Positions 25,897 to 34,011 of a stretch of DNA of 64,000 nt are shown here, one piece after another. The notes below the pieces were generated by a model. The model was not told where the DNA came from. It saw only the letters and a program-made list of their open reading frames with translations, and did no database searches. Within the stretch, counting starts at the first letter, position 1. Every line of letters starts with the position of its first letter. The translations under genes and the position numbers were made by a program. Origin of the DNA: Salinisphaera orenii subsp. halophila YIM 95161 (GTDB lineage Bacteria; Pseudomonadota; Gammaproteobacteria; Nevskiales; Salinisphaeraceae); contig NZ_AYKF01000088.1 in assembly GCF_003732545.1 (NCBI RefSeq), positions 1 through 64,000 on the forward strand, in the 5' to 3' direction.

Positions 25897-27033
25897 TTAA
25901 TCGTTAGCGCCGAGAAAGCCGCTTTCGGCGCGATTGCGGCCCAGATTCTTGGCCCGATACAGCGCCTTGTCAGCCGCGTCGATCGGTTCTCGTGTCGACG
26001 GCGCGCGCCGCTTGCCGCGGCTTTCGAACTGACTGTACCCGATGCTCATGGTAACGACTTCGAGTGCATCGGGGCGATAGCGGTGCTCGATCGCCAGCGC
26101 CTCTACGGCAGCGCGCAGCCGCTCGACCGCTTCCTTGATATAACCGTGGTTGGCTTGCGGCAGAAGAATGATGAACTCCTCGCCGCCATAGCGGGCCACG
26201 AGATCGAAATCGCTGCGTGTGGAATCCCGCAGCGCCGCGCCAATCGCATACAGCGTTTCATCGCCTCGCAAATGACCGTAATGGTCGTTATAGAGCTTGA
26301 AATAGTCGATATCGCATAGCACGACGCCGACCAAGGTGTCCGGTTTTTCAGACCACCGCGCGAGAAACGCCTCCACGGCTCGACGATTGGGCAACTGGGT
26401 AAGCACATCGGTCGCACTCAGTTGTGCAAGTTCCAGGTTCGAATCCGTCAGGCTTTCTTCGACGGCGTCGATCTGCTGGCGAAAAAGCACCATAAACGCC
26501 GTTATCAACGCGACCGCACCAACCGTACTGAAACCGAAAACCAGCGTGAGAATAACCTCTGGCACCGCCAACGGTGGTGTGGCATGGCCGAAGTTCTGAT
26601 CGCATATCCAGAACAGTAGCGCGTTGCCCCCTGCCAGCAGGGCAAGCGCTCGAGCGCGCGCACGCTCGAACAACAGCGGCAGAATGCTGATGAGGGTGAA
26701 ATAGAACAGATGGACGCCCAGGTCGCGGCCGATGTACCAGGTCACCATCGCGAGCTGCGCCATCACTACGACCACAATGAAATTACGGGCGGAATCATGA
26801 CGCCGGCGATAGTTCGCCCATAGCGTCCATAGGTACCCCGCCATGATCGCCAAATTGCTGGCGAAAACCGGCGCATAGTAAGACAGCGACGTCAGGCCAT
26901 AGAACAGCTGATAAGGCACGGTCGTAACCGCGCCAAACAGGCCCAGCTGATTGACGAGCATGATGCGCCTGCGCAAGGCCGGTTCCGTATTTTGCGCACC
27001 CAACCTCCAGAGTTTGGCCAACCATCTCAGCAT
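25897..27033 (-). CDS. Membrane-bound diguanylate cyclase (GGDEF)
   Basis: The 378-residue product makes c-di-GMP from two GTP. Residues ~25-195 form about five or six membrane helices (for example VTTVPYQLFYGLTSLSYYAP, FTLISILPLLF, TLVFGFSTVGAVALITAFMV). A linker and a GGDEF domain follow, starting near LSATDVLTQLPNRRAVEAFL. The catalytic motif is RYGGEEFIILLP. The four residues normally RxxD, five positions ahead of the motif, read SDFD here, so product inhibition through the I-site may be absent. The C-terminal signature DAADKALYRAKNLGRN is typical. It is monocistronic or leads into the small frame at 25878. No EAL or HD-GYP domain is fused. Confidence 0.92.
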   Translation of the reverse strand: MLRWLAKLWRLGAQNTEPALRRRIMLVNQLGLFGAVTTVPYQLFYGLTSLSYYAPVFASNLAIMAGYLWTLWANYRRRHDSARNFIVVVVMAQLAMVTWYIGRDLGVHLFYFTLISILPLLFERARARALALLAGGNALLFWICDQNFGHATPPLAVPEVILTLVFGFSTVGAVALITAFMVLFRQQIDAVEESLTDSNLELAQLSATDVLTQLPNRRAVEAFLARWSEKPDTLVGVVLCDIDYFKLYNDHYGHLRGDETLYAIGAALRDSTRSDFDLVARYGGEEFIILLPQANHGYIKEAVERLRAAVEALAIEHRYRPDALEVVTMSIGYSQFESRGKRRAPSTREPIDAADKALYRAKNLGRNRAESGFLGAND

Positions 27034-27425
27034 GTCGTCCGGGCCAGGCGTCCTTTAATTGATTCGTGTTTCCGGCACGGCCGTCGGCCGCAAGCTACAC
27101 GTCATAGCCCCAATCCAACACGCCGGCATGCATCCTGTGACCCAACCCATGACCGTACAGCTGATCGTGTCCTATCGGCCAGCGCGCTCACAAATTGATG
27201 ACAGCATCCCATGCTGGCTCAACCGAACATGCTCACCAGAGCACGCTCTTGATCGGGGCGACCTCAGTTGGTGCCGGTCGACCGATCGCCTTTATGAGAT
27301 CGAGCTCGATCAACCTGCCCCGGCTGAAGAACCAGCGTGACACAAGAAAAAATCTTTCGTCATATCCGTGGGCGGCGTACTTAATTCCGGATTCCACGAA
27401 GCAATTAGCCCAAGGCCCTTAGCCC
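27034..27425. other. Gene-free stretch
   Basis: About 390 nt upstream of the diguanylate cyclase start without a supportable gene. It should contain that gene's promoter on the minus strand, but no clear box stands out. Short open frames on both strands have no family resemblance. Confidence 0.35.
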
Positions 27426-27647
27426 GTGCCACGAATTCCGTACACTGTCACCGGATTCCACAACATCTCCAACCCCATGAGCATGTTGAACGAAAACTAC
27501 GGCCCGCTGCCCTTCGTTGCCAGCAACGAGCTCAGCGTGTTCTCGATCCTCGATACCGGCACAGGCACGGTGAAAAGCTATGTCTTCGATCCGTCGGATC
27601 TCGACGGTGAAGTCGCGCTGTTCGACGAGTTCTCACTGGCGAACTAG
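27426..27647 (+). CDS. Hypothetical 73-residue protein, possibly a 3' gene remnant
   Basis: A GTG-started frame reads like genuine protein (VTGFHNISNPMSMLNENYGP, then SVFSILDTGTGTVKSYVFDP) with a G/C-biased third position. The Shine-Dalgarno is weak and the product has no signal or membrane segment. The beta-rich, Gly/Thr/Asp content looks like the end of a larger extracellular or repeat protein whose upstream part has been lost. I recognise no family. Either a small intact gene or a truncated tail fits. Confidence 0.35.
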   Translation: MPRIPYTVTGFHNISNPMSMLNENYGPLPFVASNELSVFSILDTGTGTVKSYVFDPSDLDGEVALFDEFSLAN

Positions 27648-27769
27648 CAAGGCCCCATTTTAGTCATTGGCTCGCAGCGACCTCTCGCGAGCAAGCAAAA
27701 AACAAAACAGGACGAACGGTTGGCGGCGCGGCTCGAGCATCGCGCTTGCCGCGCCGCCTGCGCCTACGC

Positions 27770-29164
27770 TCAGATATCCGGGCGGCGTTGGTGCCAATCC
27801 GTTGCCGCCTCGTAGGCCGCCCCCAGACGCAACACCGTGGATTCGTCGAAGGGACGACCGATCGCCTGGAAACCGATCGGCAAGCCGTTTTCGGTGAAAC
27901 CGCAGGGCACGCTCATGGCCGGCAGGCCGGTGACGTTACCGGGCAGCGAGAAGCGCGTGTAGGCGGAGATGAGCGGCTCTTCGCTGCCGTCCGGCCAGGT
28001 GATGGATTCGGTGCCGGCGGTGACGGCGGTCGCAGCGACGGAGGGCGCGACGATGACGTCTACCTTGTCGTAGAGCTTGCGGAATTCCTGCTGTAGCAGA
28101 TTGCGTACGCGCTGGGCACGGATATAGGTGGTGGCGGGCACGAACTCGCCGGCTTCGAGCATGACGCGCACGTCGTCGTTATAGAGATGGGCGCTGTCGC
28201 GCAGCATCTGACGGTGGTAGTCGCTGGCTTCCGGCAACAGGATCGCGAACTCGACGGCGACGATCTGTTCCGGCATGGGCAGCGCGACGTCCACCAGTTC
28301 GGCGCCGAGTGATTCCAGCTGTTCGTAGGCCTTGCGGACGGCGGCTTCCACTTCTGCGTCCAGCTGGTCGAAGAAGTAGTTGGTGGGCACGCCGACGCGC
28401 AGGCCCTTGATGCCGTCGCGCAGGCCGGCCGAGTAATCCGGTACCGGTTCGTCCACCGAGCCGGGATCGCGCGGGTCGTAACCGGCGAGTACCTGCAGGC
28501 AGGTGGCGGCGTCCTCGACGGTGCGCGTGAGCGGCCCGGCGTGGTCCAGCCCCCAGGACAGCGAGGTGATGCCCGCGCGGCTGACGCGCCCGAAGGTGGG
28601 CTTGAGGCCGACCGTGCCGCACAGGCCGGCGGGGATACGGATCGAGCCGCCGGTGTCCGAGCCCATCGCCATGAAGGCGCCGGCCGAGGCGACGGTAGCG
28701 CCGGAGCCGCCGCTGGAACCGCCGGGCGTGCGCTCGGTATCCCAGGGATTGCGCGTGGTGGGCGTGACGATGCCGTAGGCGAATTCGTGGGTATGGGTCT
28801 TGCCGAGAACGATGGCGCCGGCGGCCTTGAGCCGTTCGGCGGCGGCGCTGTCGGCATTCGGCGTCCAGTTTTCGCGCACGCGGGACGAGGCGGTGGTGGG
28901 CACGTCGGCCAGGTCGTAGAGATCCTTCAGCGCAACGGGCACGCCGTGCAGCGGGCCTTTCCATTGGCCGGCAGCGATTTCCTTTTCGGCTTGTTTAGCC
29001 GCGGCGCGGGCCTCGTCGGCCAGCACACGTACATAGGCGTTGAGTTTTGGTTCCGTGGCGTCGATACGGGCGAGGCAGGCGTCGACCGCGTCGACGGGCG
29101 AGATGTCGCCCGCCTTGATCTTCTGCCCGAGTTTGGTCGCCGACAGGGAGAGTATGTCGTTCAT
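27770..29164 (-). CDS. Amidase of the GatA/AtzE type
   Basis: The 464-residue cytoplasmic enzyme is an amidase-signature hydrolase. It carries the catalytic Lys in GVPVALKDLYDLADVPT (about residue 78) and the serine pair in RTPGGSSGGSGATVASAG with GSDTGGSIRIPAGLCG (about 147-182). It overlaps by 4 nt a 66-residue GatC/AtzG-like gene. That pairing, and the length, match the AtzE/AtzG arrangement, where the small subunit stabilises a hydrolase of 1-carboxybiuret or related amides. GatA of the Gln-tRNA amidotransferase is unlikely because no gatB is present. The substrate cannot be fixed from sequence. The N-terminus MNDILSLSATKLGQKIKAGD is typical of the family. No terminator is obvious downstream. 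Confidence 0.85.
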   Translation of the reverse strand: MNDILSLSATKLGQKIKAGDISPVDAVDACLARIDATEPKLNAYVRVLADEARAAAKQAEKEIAAGQWKGPLHGVPVALKDLYDLADVPTTASSRVRENWTPNADSAAAERLKAAGAIVLGKTHTHEFAYGIVTPTTRNPWDTERTPGGSSGGSGATVASAGAFMAMGSDTGGSIRIPAGLCGTVGLKPTFGRVSRAGITSLSWGLDHAGPLTRTVEDAATCLQVLAGYDPRDPGSVDEPVPDYSAGLRDGIKGLRVGVPTNYFFDQLDAEVEAAVRKAYEQLESLGAELVDVALPMPEQIVAVEFAILLPEASDYHRQMLRDSAHLYNDDVRVMLEAGEFVPATTYIRAQRVRNLLQQEFRKLYDKVDVIVAPSVAATAVTAGTESITWPDGSEEPLISAYTRFSLPGNVTGLPAMSVPCGFTENGLPIGFQAIGRPFDESTVLRLGAAYEAATDWHQRRPDI

Positions 29165-29361
29165 TTCTTTTCTCCCCAGCGGGCGTCGAAGGAATGCAGC
29201 GGCGCGGTTTCGTCGACTTCCACGTCGTAGAGCACGTCGAACTGCTGCAACAGACCGTCGAGCGCGGGCATTAGAACAGCGCGGCGCTCGGGCGAGAGAT
29301 CGAGCCCCACGGACTCGCTGAGGGTGGTCAATCGGGCGTCGTCCAGAGGCGGTCGCGACAT
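29161..29361 (-). CDS. AtzG/GatC-like small amidase subunit
   Basis: This 66-residue protein has the size and helix-rich pattern of AtzG-like (DUF4089/GatC-related) partners: LTTLSESVGLDLSPERRAVL, then a terminal DETAPLHSFDARW segment resembling the extended tail that lies along the amidase. I start it at ATG 29361, behind GGAG. An ATG 12 nt earlier is also in frame. Its stop overlaps the amidase start (ATGA), so the two are made together. It diverges from the acyl-ACP reductase-like gene across a 154-nt promoter region. Confidence 0.7.
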   Translation of the reverse strand: MSRPPLDDARLTTLSESVGLDLSPERRAVLMPALDGLLQQFDVLYDVEVDETAPLHSFDARWGEKK

Positions 29362-29515
29362 GCTTTTCTCCATCCGATGATTGTTGTTATGGCCATCGAA
29401 CCTACTACGCGCGCCGGGGGCGGTAAACCGCGCCCGCAATCGTTTCGCCAGTGATACAAAACCGCGCGCCTGAAGTAAGCTGCTCGCACAAGAAAAACAT
29501 GCTGGGGAGCTGGCT

Positions 29516-31564
29516 TTGAAACACGTCATCACCGTCTCGATGGGGCCGTCCGCGCAGGACTATTCGTTTAAAACCAAATTCCTGGGGAACGACTTCACCG
29601 TTACACGCCAGGGCGCGGACGGCGACGAGGATCGGGCCTGGGATCTGCTGCGCCGTGCGCAGGCCGACGCCGATGCGGTGGGCCTGGGGATGATTCGCGA
29701 CCACTACGACGTGGGCACGCGGCGTTTCGTGCACAAGGACACGGACAAGCTGCTGAAGGTGGTGACACGGGTGCCGGCGACCACAGGCGCGGATCTGCGC
29801 CGCATGCTGCAGGTGCGCGCGGTGCGCCATGTGCAGAAGACCCTGGGCAACTATTTCAACAACGCGCTGGTGCTGTTCCTGTCGGGCACGGTGAACTACG
29901 ACATCGCGGTGGAGATGTCGCAGTACACGCCCAACCTGAGTTTTGCCGACGCGGTGTTGAAGACGGGCACGCCGGCCCTGTTGACGTCGTTGTCGCAGCT
30001 GGAGCTGTTCGCGACCGGCAGCACTATGGCCAACGGCATCTGGGCGGCCCGCAAGCTGGGCGCGGCGTTGCCCAAGCTGCCGAAGGTCAAGCAGCGCTTT
30101 CTGGCCAGGGAGATGGCCAAATCGCATGTGATCGTTGGCGCGATCGAGGATATCCGCGCCTTCGCCGGCGACGGCAATCTCAAGCGCAAGACGCTGCTCA
30201 GCTCGGCCATCGACGAAGAAAGCCTGGCCTGGCTGAAGGAACAGGAAGTCAATCTCGCGATCGATATCTGCCCGCAGCCGTTCAAGGAAGTGGTCGGCAT
30301 CAATGTGATCGAGGCGATGATTCTCGCCGCGACCGGGCTCGAACCGCAGGACCTTTCGGACGACGACCTGGCCGAGATCATCGACGAGCTCAAGCTCACC
30401 CCGCAGCTGCTGCACCCGACCGGGCAGTTTCGCAACGTGCGTCGCTTTGCCTTCATCATCCATCCGCTCAGCCAGGAAGCCATCCGGATGGGTTTTCCGC
30501 TGCTGCCGAAATCCACGCCCAAGCGCGTGATGGACCAGATCGAGAAGGCCGCCGCCATGGTGCCGCCCATGGTGTACTGCAAGATGACCAACATCGTCTC
30601 GCCGACCGGCTCCGAAGCGGAGGGCTGGCTGATTTCGGTGGGCGGCACGCCGAAGGAAATGCTCGCCCGCAGCCCGGAATTTACCTATCGCCGGCTGCTC
30701 GCCGCGGCGGACAAGGCACAGAAGATGGGCGCGCAGATCATCGGCCTCGGCGCGTTCACGAAAGTGGTCGGCGACGCGGGCGTGACCGTGGCCCGACGCG
30801 CGAACCTGCCGGTGACCACCGGCAACAGCTATTCGGCGTCCGGCGCGCTCTGGGCCGCGGCGGACGCGATGCGCCGCATGGGCCTGGTGGAAGCGCCGAA
30901 AGACGGCCGCGTACAGGCCAAGACCATGGTGATCGGCGCCACCGGCTCGATCGGATCGGTGAGCGCGCGCCTGCTGGCGATGGCGTTCGACGAGGTGTAT
31001 CTCGCCGGCCGCGACCAGAAGAAACTCGAGGCGCTGAAGGCCTCCATCCTCAAGGAAACGCCGGACGCCAAGGTGGTCGCGGCGGCCGACTACGAGGGGC
31101 ATCTGGCCGAGATGGACATGATCGTCACCTCGACCTCGGGTGCGGGCAAGAAGGTGTTGGACATTACAAAGGTGAAGCCCGGCTGCGTGATCACCGACGT
31201 GGCCCGCCCGCTCGACCTGCCGCCCGAGGAATGCGCCAAGCGCCCGGACGTGCTGGTGATCGAATCCGGCGAAATCGACCTGCCCTCCAGGGTGCAGGGC
31301 CTGCGTGACATCACCCTGCCGGAAAACATCGTCTACGCCTGTCTGGCGGAGACCATCGTGCTGGCGCTGGAAGGTCGATTCGAGGTGTTCACGGTCGGGC
31401 GCGATACCGAGTGGCGCAAGGTCAAGGAGATTTACAAACTCGGCCTCAAGCACGGCATGAAGCTGGCCTCGATCTCCGGCGTGAACGGCGTCTACACCGA
31501 CGAGGACATCGCCAAGGTGGTCGAACTCGCACGCGAACGACGCAAGACCTGGCAGACCGGCTAG
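29516..31564 (+). CDS. Large Rossmann oxidoreductase with acyl-ACP reductase-like C-terminal half
   Basis: The 682-residue protein resembles cyanobacterial long-chain acyl-ACP reductase (AAR) and bacterial proteins labelled shikimate dehydrogenase-like over its second half. The order of elements agrees: RFAFIIHPLS, AQIIGLGAFTKVVGDAGV, TTGNSYSASGALWAAADAM, the nucleotide-binding VIGATGSIGSVSARLLA, DVARPLDLPPEE and LPENIVYACLAETIVLALEG. The first ~300 residues form an extra helical domain that I do not recognise. AAR reduces fatty acyl-ACP to aldehyde with NADPH. Whether this protein does so is unproven, as no aldehyde-deformylating oxygenase gene is nearby. The start is TTG at 29516 with GGGGAG 8 nt upstream. 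It is transcribed alone and divergently from the amidase pair. Confidence 0.7.
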   Translation: MKHVITVSMGPSAQDYSFKTKFLGNDFTVTRQGADGDEDRAWDLLRRAQADADAVGLGMIRDHYDVGTRRFVHKDTDKLLKVVTRVPATTGADLRRMLQVRAVRHVQKTLGNYFNNALVLFLSGTVNYDIAVEMSQYTPNLSFADAVLKTGTPALLTSLSQLELFATGSTMANGIWAARKLGAALPKLPKVKQRFLAREMAKSHVIVGAIEDIRAFAGDGNLKRKTLLSSAIDEESLAWLKEQEVNLAIDICPQPFKEVVGINVIEAMILAATGLEPQDLSDDDLAEIIDELKLTPQLLHPTGQFRNVRRFAFIIHPLSQEAIRMGFPLLPKSTPKRVMDQIEKAAAMVPPMVYCKMTNIVSPTGSEAEGWLISVGGTPKEMLARSPEFTYRRLLAAADKAQKMGAQIIGLGAFTKVVGDAGVTVARRANLPVTTGNSYSASGALWAAADAMRRMGLVEAPKDGRVQAKTMVIGATGSIGSVSARLLAMAFDEVYLAGRDQKKLEALKASILKETPDAKVVAAADYEGHLAEMDMIVTSTSGAGKKVLDITKVKPGCVITDVARPLDLPPEECAKRPDVLVIESGEIDLPSRVQGLRDITLPENIVYACLAETIVLALEGRFEVFTVGRDTEWRKVKEIYKLGLKHGMKLASISGVNGVYTDEDIAKVVELARERRKTWQTG

Positions 31565-31620
31565 GCGCCGACACGCCGCTGGCCTCACCGCTCGGGCAAG
31601 GCCGCCGCTGCTCGGTGCGG

Positions 31621-31655
31621 GCTAGTGCCAGAGCTTGTCGCGCGAGGCTTCGGCT
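31621..31655 (-). pseudogene. Displaced tail of a DUF971-type gene
   Basis: On the minus strand these bases encode AEASRDKLWH followed by a stop. They match the last codons of the intact DUF971 gene at 40923-40957 with only a few differences. Nothing upstream continues the gene. A fragment of that 3' end has evidently been copied or left here beside other remnants. Confidence 0.55.
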
Positions 31656-31671
31656 TTCTTTGGAGACTAAA

Positions 31672-32034
31672 CGTGTCTGACGCTTTTTACTTCGCCAATA
31701 CTTGGGAGCCTAAACTTCATCGGTCGCGCCCGATGCACGACACAAAACCCAGTGCCGCACTACCTGGCCCTTCCGTTACTCCGCGTCGTAGTCTCTAGGG
31801 AAAGACTTTCCGCGCTCGCGTTGATATTGGAAATTCGGTATGACCCAGCCGTCACCATTCCGATAAATGACAAAGATCCAGCTCAGCGGCAAATTCTCCG
31901 TTTTCTTCAGATAAACGAATCGGATCAACGAGTCGCCAACCACTTTCTTGCCCAGATACTCGTCGCCAATCTGTTCTCCGACCACAGTCTTGGCTTTTTG
32001 GCGAAAATCAATTGAAAAGTAAATCGTGTCTGAC
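31672..32034 (+). repeat. Two direct copies of the word CGTGTCTGAC flanking a gene fragment
   Basis: The decamer CGTGTCTGAC occurs at 31672-31681 and 32025-32034 in the same orientation, each followed by a T-rich stretch. It has the look of REP-like or insertion-scar sequence. The first copy abuts the DUF971 tail fragment and the second abuts the truncated gene at 31776-32024, so both may mark junctions. A chance repeat cannot be excluded. Confidence 0.35.
31776..32024 (-). pseudogene. 3' fragment of an unidentified gene
   Basis: The minus-strand frame reads plausible protein (VVGEQIGDEYLGKKVVGD, SLIRFVYLKKTENLPLSW, IFVIYRNGDGWVIPNFQY) ending at a stop. It stays open upstream without a start codon backed by a ribosome-binding site until it meets the CGTGTCTGAC motif. 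The IYRNGDGW..NFQY pattern resembles the final strands of small NTF2-like or DUF4019-like domains. It is most likely the surviving end of a gene cut at that motif. Confidence 0.4.
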
Positions 32035-32257
32035 CCCTTTTACCCCGCTGGGCTATCGAACGCCGCTGGCAGTGAAAGGATCGCATCAAGCTGTGGCTTG
32101 ATTTACTTGTCCGTGGGAGTCGGGCTAGCTCAGATAGACCCCGCTATTCCACTTATTCCTTCCATCCTCGTCGACCAACCATCATTGGCAGTTACTTCGC
32201 GCGAGAGACTGCGCCTTACCGAGGCATGCCAGTTGTCATGCGCAGTGACAATAATTT

Positions 32258-33346
32258 CTATTGCAGATATTTGATCAACATCCTGTATTTTTGGATCCAC
32301 GTGTCATCCGGTGGAGTAGCGTATGTCAAATCCGTTTTGCTTTTGCAATATTCTGCCACCAGCCCTTCGATATCCGGATTCCGACTTATCCCTGCCATAG
32401 GGTCTCCTTGTATAGCTATTAACAATCTATCGTAATCATCTATATTCGAATCGGAATAAGGGTAATATTTCTCGGCTTCTCGAATCAGTGCCTGGGCATC
32501 ATTTTCCATCAATAACTTTCGGCAAGATCCTGCGGTTTTCACACCGTTCTTTAGGTCGAGATATTTTTTATTCGCCTCGTCGTACCGTTCCTCCGCGCTA
32601 GCAAGATTCTCATGATATTTTTTTATAACTGAAGGATAACGAGCACACCCGACCTTGACAGCTTGTTTCTGCGCTCTCGTAAACGATGACAGCTCTTCGG
32701 CACTTATCCTAGTGAGAGTCATGCAGGAAAGCTTGATCGGTGCTACGGGATGAGCTAAGTATGCTGAAGCGATTTCGTCATTGCTAGTGAGAAGCGCTCG
32801 CAGCATTCCGCTATATTTGAGAGCCTGCCCACCTTCTATAAAGAGTAGCGCCGTTTCTGTATCCTTATTTTGTAGCGCTTCGTAGTAGCTATCGGCACTC
32901 CATTCGACACCGCGGTTAGCCAATTCCTTACGAGGGTTTTCGCTAGTTTCCTTTTTCAGCTTGGCAACTTTCCGGTCTATATTACTGAGCGTCTTGTTCA
33001 TTAGGCCCAGATCCTGCTGAAAGTCTCTGGCAACAGGCGCCTTCGCTGCAATAATTCCGTAGCGTTCAAACGTTTGGGTGTGATGCTGAACCAAATACAG
33101 CACGCTCGATAGCACAAAAAGCAAGCCGAAAAGAACACTTGCAGTCTTTATCGATTCGGACCACAGCCTAGTTACGAGACTCGCGCCCGCCAACAATATC
33201 AACGCGATAGCCGAAATACCCGCCAGATATGCAGAGAACGGTGCGATTGGCTGGCAGATATCCGAGACCGTGCTTGCTGCCGCCGCGATTCCAAAAATTT
33301 TCGTTAGTCTAAAATAAAAATTTTTTTTGCTCGATTCTAACCCCAT
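32258..33346 (-). CDS. AT-rich membrane protein of unknown function
   Basis: The 362-residue product has two or three N-terminal membrane helices (SAYLAGISAIALILLAGASL and TASVLFGLLFVLSSVLYLV). A coiled-coil segment follows near residues 105-140 (MNKTLSNIDRKVAKLKKE), then a cytoplasmic or periplasmic helical domain. The stretch WSADSYYEALQNKDTETALL with LFIEGGQALKYSGMLRALLT has an ankyrin-like pattern. The DNA is strikingly richer in A/T than its neighbours and uses other codons, which suggests horizontal acquisition. AGG before ATG 33346 supports the start. I recognise no family. Membrane-bound effectors of accessory islands sometimes have this build, but no function should be assigned. Confidence 0.65.
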   Translation of the reverse strand: MGLESSKKNFYFRLTKIFGIAAAASTVSDICQPIAPFSAYLAGISAIALILLAGASLVTRLWSESIKTASVLFGLLFVLSSVLYLVQHHTQTFERYGIIAAKAPVARDFQQDLGLMNKTLSNIDRKVAKLKKETSENPRKELANRGVEWSADSYYEALQNKDTETALLFIEGGQALKYSGMLRALLTSNDEIASAYLAHPVAPIKLSCMTLTRISAEELSSFTRAQKQAVKVGCARYPSVIKKYHENLASAEERYDEANKKYLDLKNGVKTAGSCRKLLMENDAQALIREAEKYYPYSDSNIDDYDRLLIAIQGDPMAGISRNPDIEGLVAEYCKSKTDLTYATPPDDTWIQKYRMLIKYLQ

Positions 33347-33477
33347 ATATTTGCCTATAAATTTAAAAAATCGTATATCTATAAATCTTTCCCGCCATTA
33401 CAGTTTTTTATCTCGAGCCCGGTTTGGCGATCGAGCAACGAGAAAAGGATCATGAGAAATGGCGAGAAACATTTAGC

Positions 33478-33939
33478 TCATTTACTTATCGGTCGCTTGT
33501 GCGCGGTGTGATCCTTTGCGATGAGCACCGCGCGCAGGACATTCGGATTACACTCAGACAGCGGCTGAGCTCGAACTGCCAAATGCCATGGTTGTGCCTG
33601 CGCGGCTGCGTAGAACCGACTCTGTGAATTTTGCTGTCTACTTACCGCTATAGCATTAGTTGTGATCTCACAGCGCTTGCTCGGCCGCCCTATCATTCGT
33701 CCTTCAATAGACGCATTTGCCGGCACCTCGATCAGGGCCTCCAGTCGGTTTTCTTCCTGGTTCACCGTCCAGTCTTCAGGGGTGATTAAACGCACGTAGC
33801 TATTACCGCCCACCCCGGCATCGCCGGCTTCGATTTGGCGCTTGAGCAGCGCGGGGTTCATTGCGAGCGCAACCGTGGCGCTGAGCAACAACGTGAGCGC
33901 AGCAGAGTATCTGGCAAGCGTAGCGGTGTGTGTCGGCAC
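33478..33939 (-). CDS. Small exported protein of unknown function
   Basis: The 153-residue product starts with a signal peptide (RYSAALTLLLSATVALA), followed by a basic, polar mature part with two cysteines (SKRCEITTN and LSECNPNV) that could form a disulfide. I recognise no family. The start is a GTG at 33939; no in-frame ATG would keep the signal peptide. It shares the strand of the next three small exported or membrane genes and the regulator upstream, with a weak terminator just before it, so it may be a separate unit. Confidence 0.5.
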   Translation of the reverse strand: MPTHTATLARYSAALTLLLSATVALAMNPALLKRQIEAGDAGVGGNSYVRLITPEDWTVNQEENRLEALIEVPANASIEGRMIGRPSKRCEITTNAIAVSRQQNSQSRFYAAAQAQPWHLAVRAQPLSECNPNVLRAVLIAKDHTAHKRPISK

Positions 33940-33959
33940 CAGCGCTATCCCCCGTTATG

Positions 33960-33985
33960 AAAACAGGCCACGCGCGGCGACCTGT
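33960..33985 (-). terminator. Weak intrinsic terminator after the 135-residue membrane protein gene
   Basis: On the minus strand a 7-bp stem (33979-33985 with 33963-33969, one G-U) is followed by only three or four T residues. It lies about 25 nt after the stop of the gene at 34012. Confidence 0.35.
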
Positions 33986-34011
33986 CTAACCCCTTGCCTG
34001 GACTATGCCAG

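Noticed and set aside
26430-26450. Sequence resembling the T-loop of a tRNA (GGTTCGAATCC)
   Set aside because: It lies inside the diguanylate cyclase gene and has no acceptor stem, anticodon arm or D arm around it. No tRNA or rRNA gene was recognised in the window.
27770-29164. GatA of the glutamyl-tRNA amidotransferase
   Set aside because: No gatB nearby, and the small partner and gene lengths fit the AtzE/AtzG type better.
29405-31588. Minus-strand frame opposite the acyl-ACP reductase-like gene
   Set aside because: His/Arg/Gly-rich, no domain, and the plus-strand protein has recognisable motifs along its C-terminal half.
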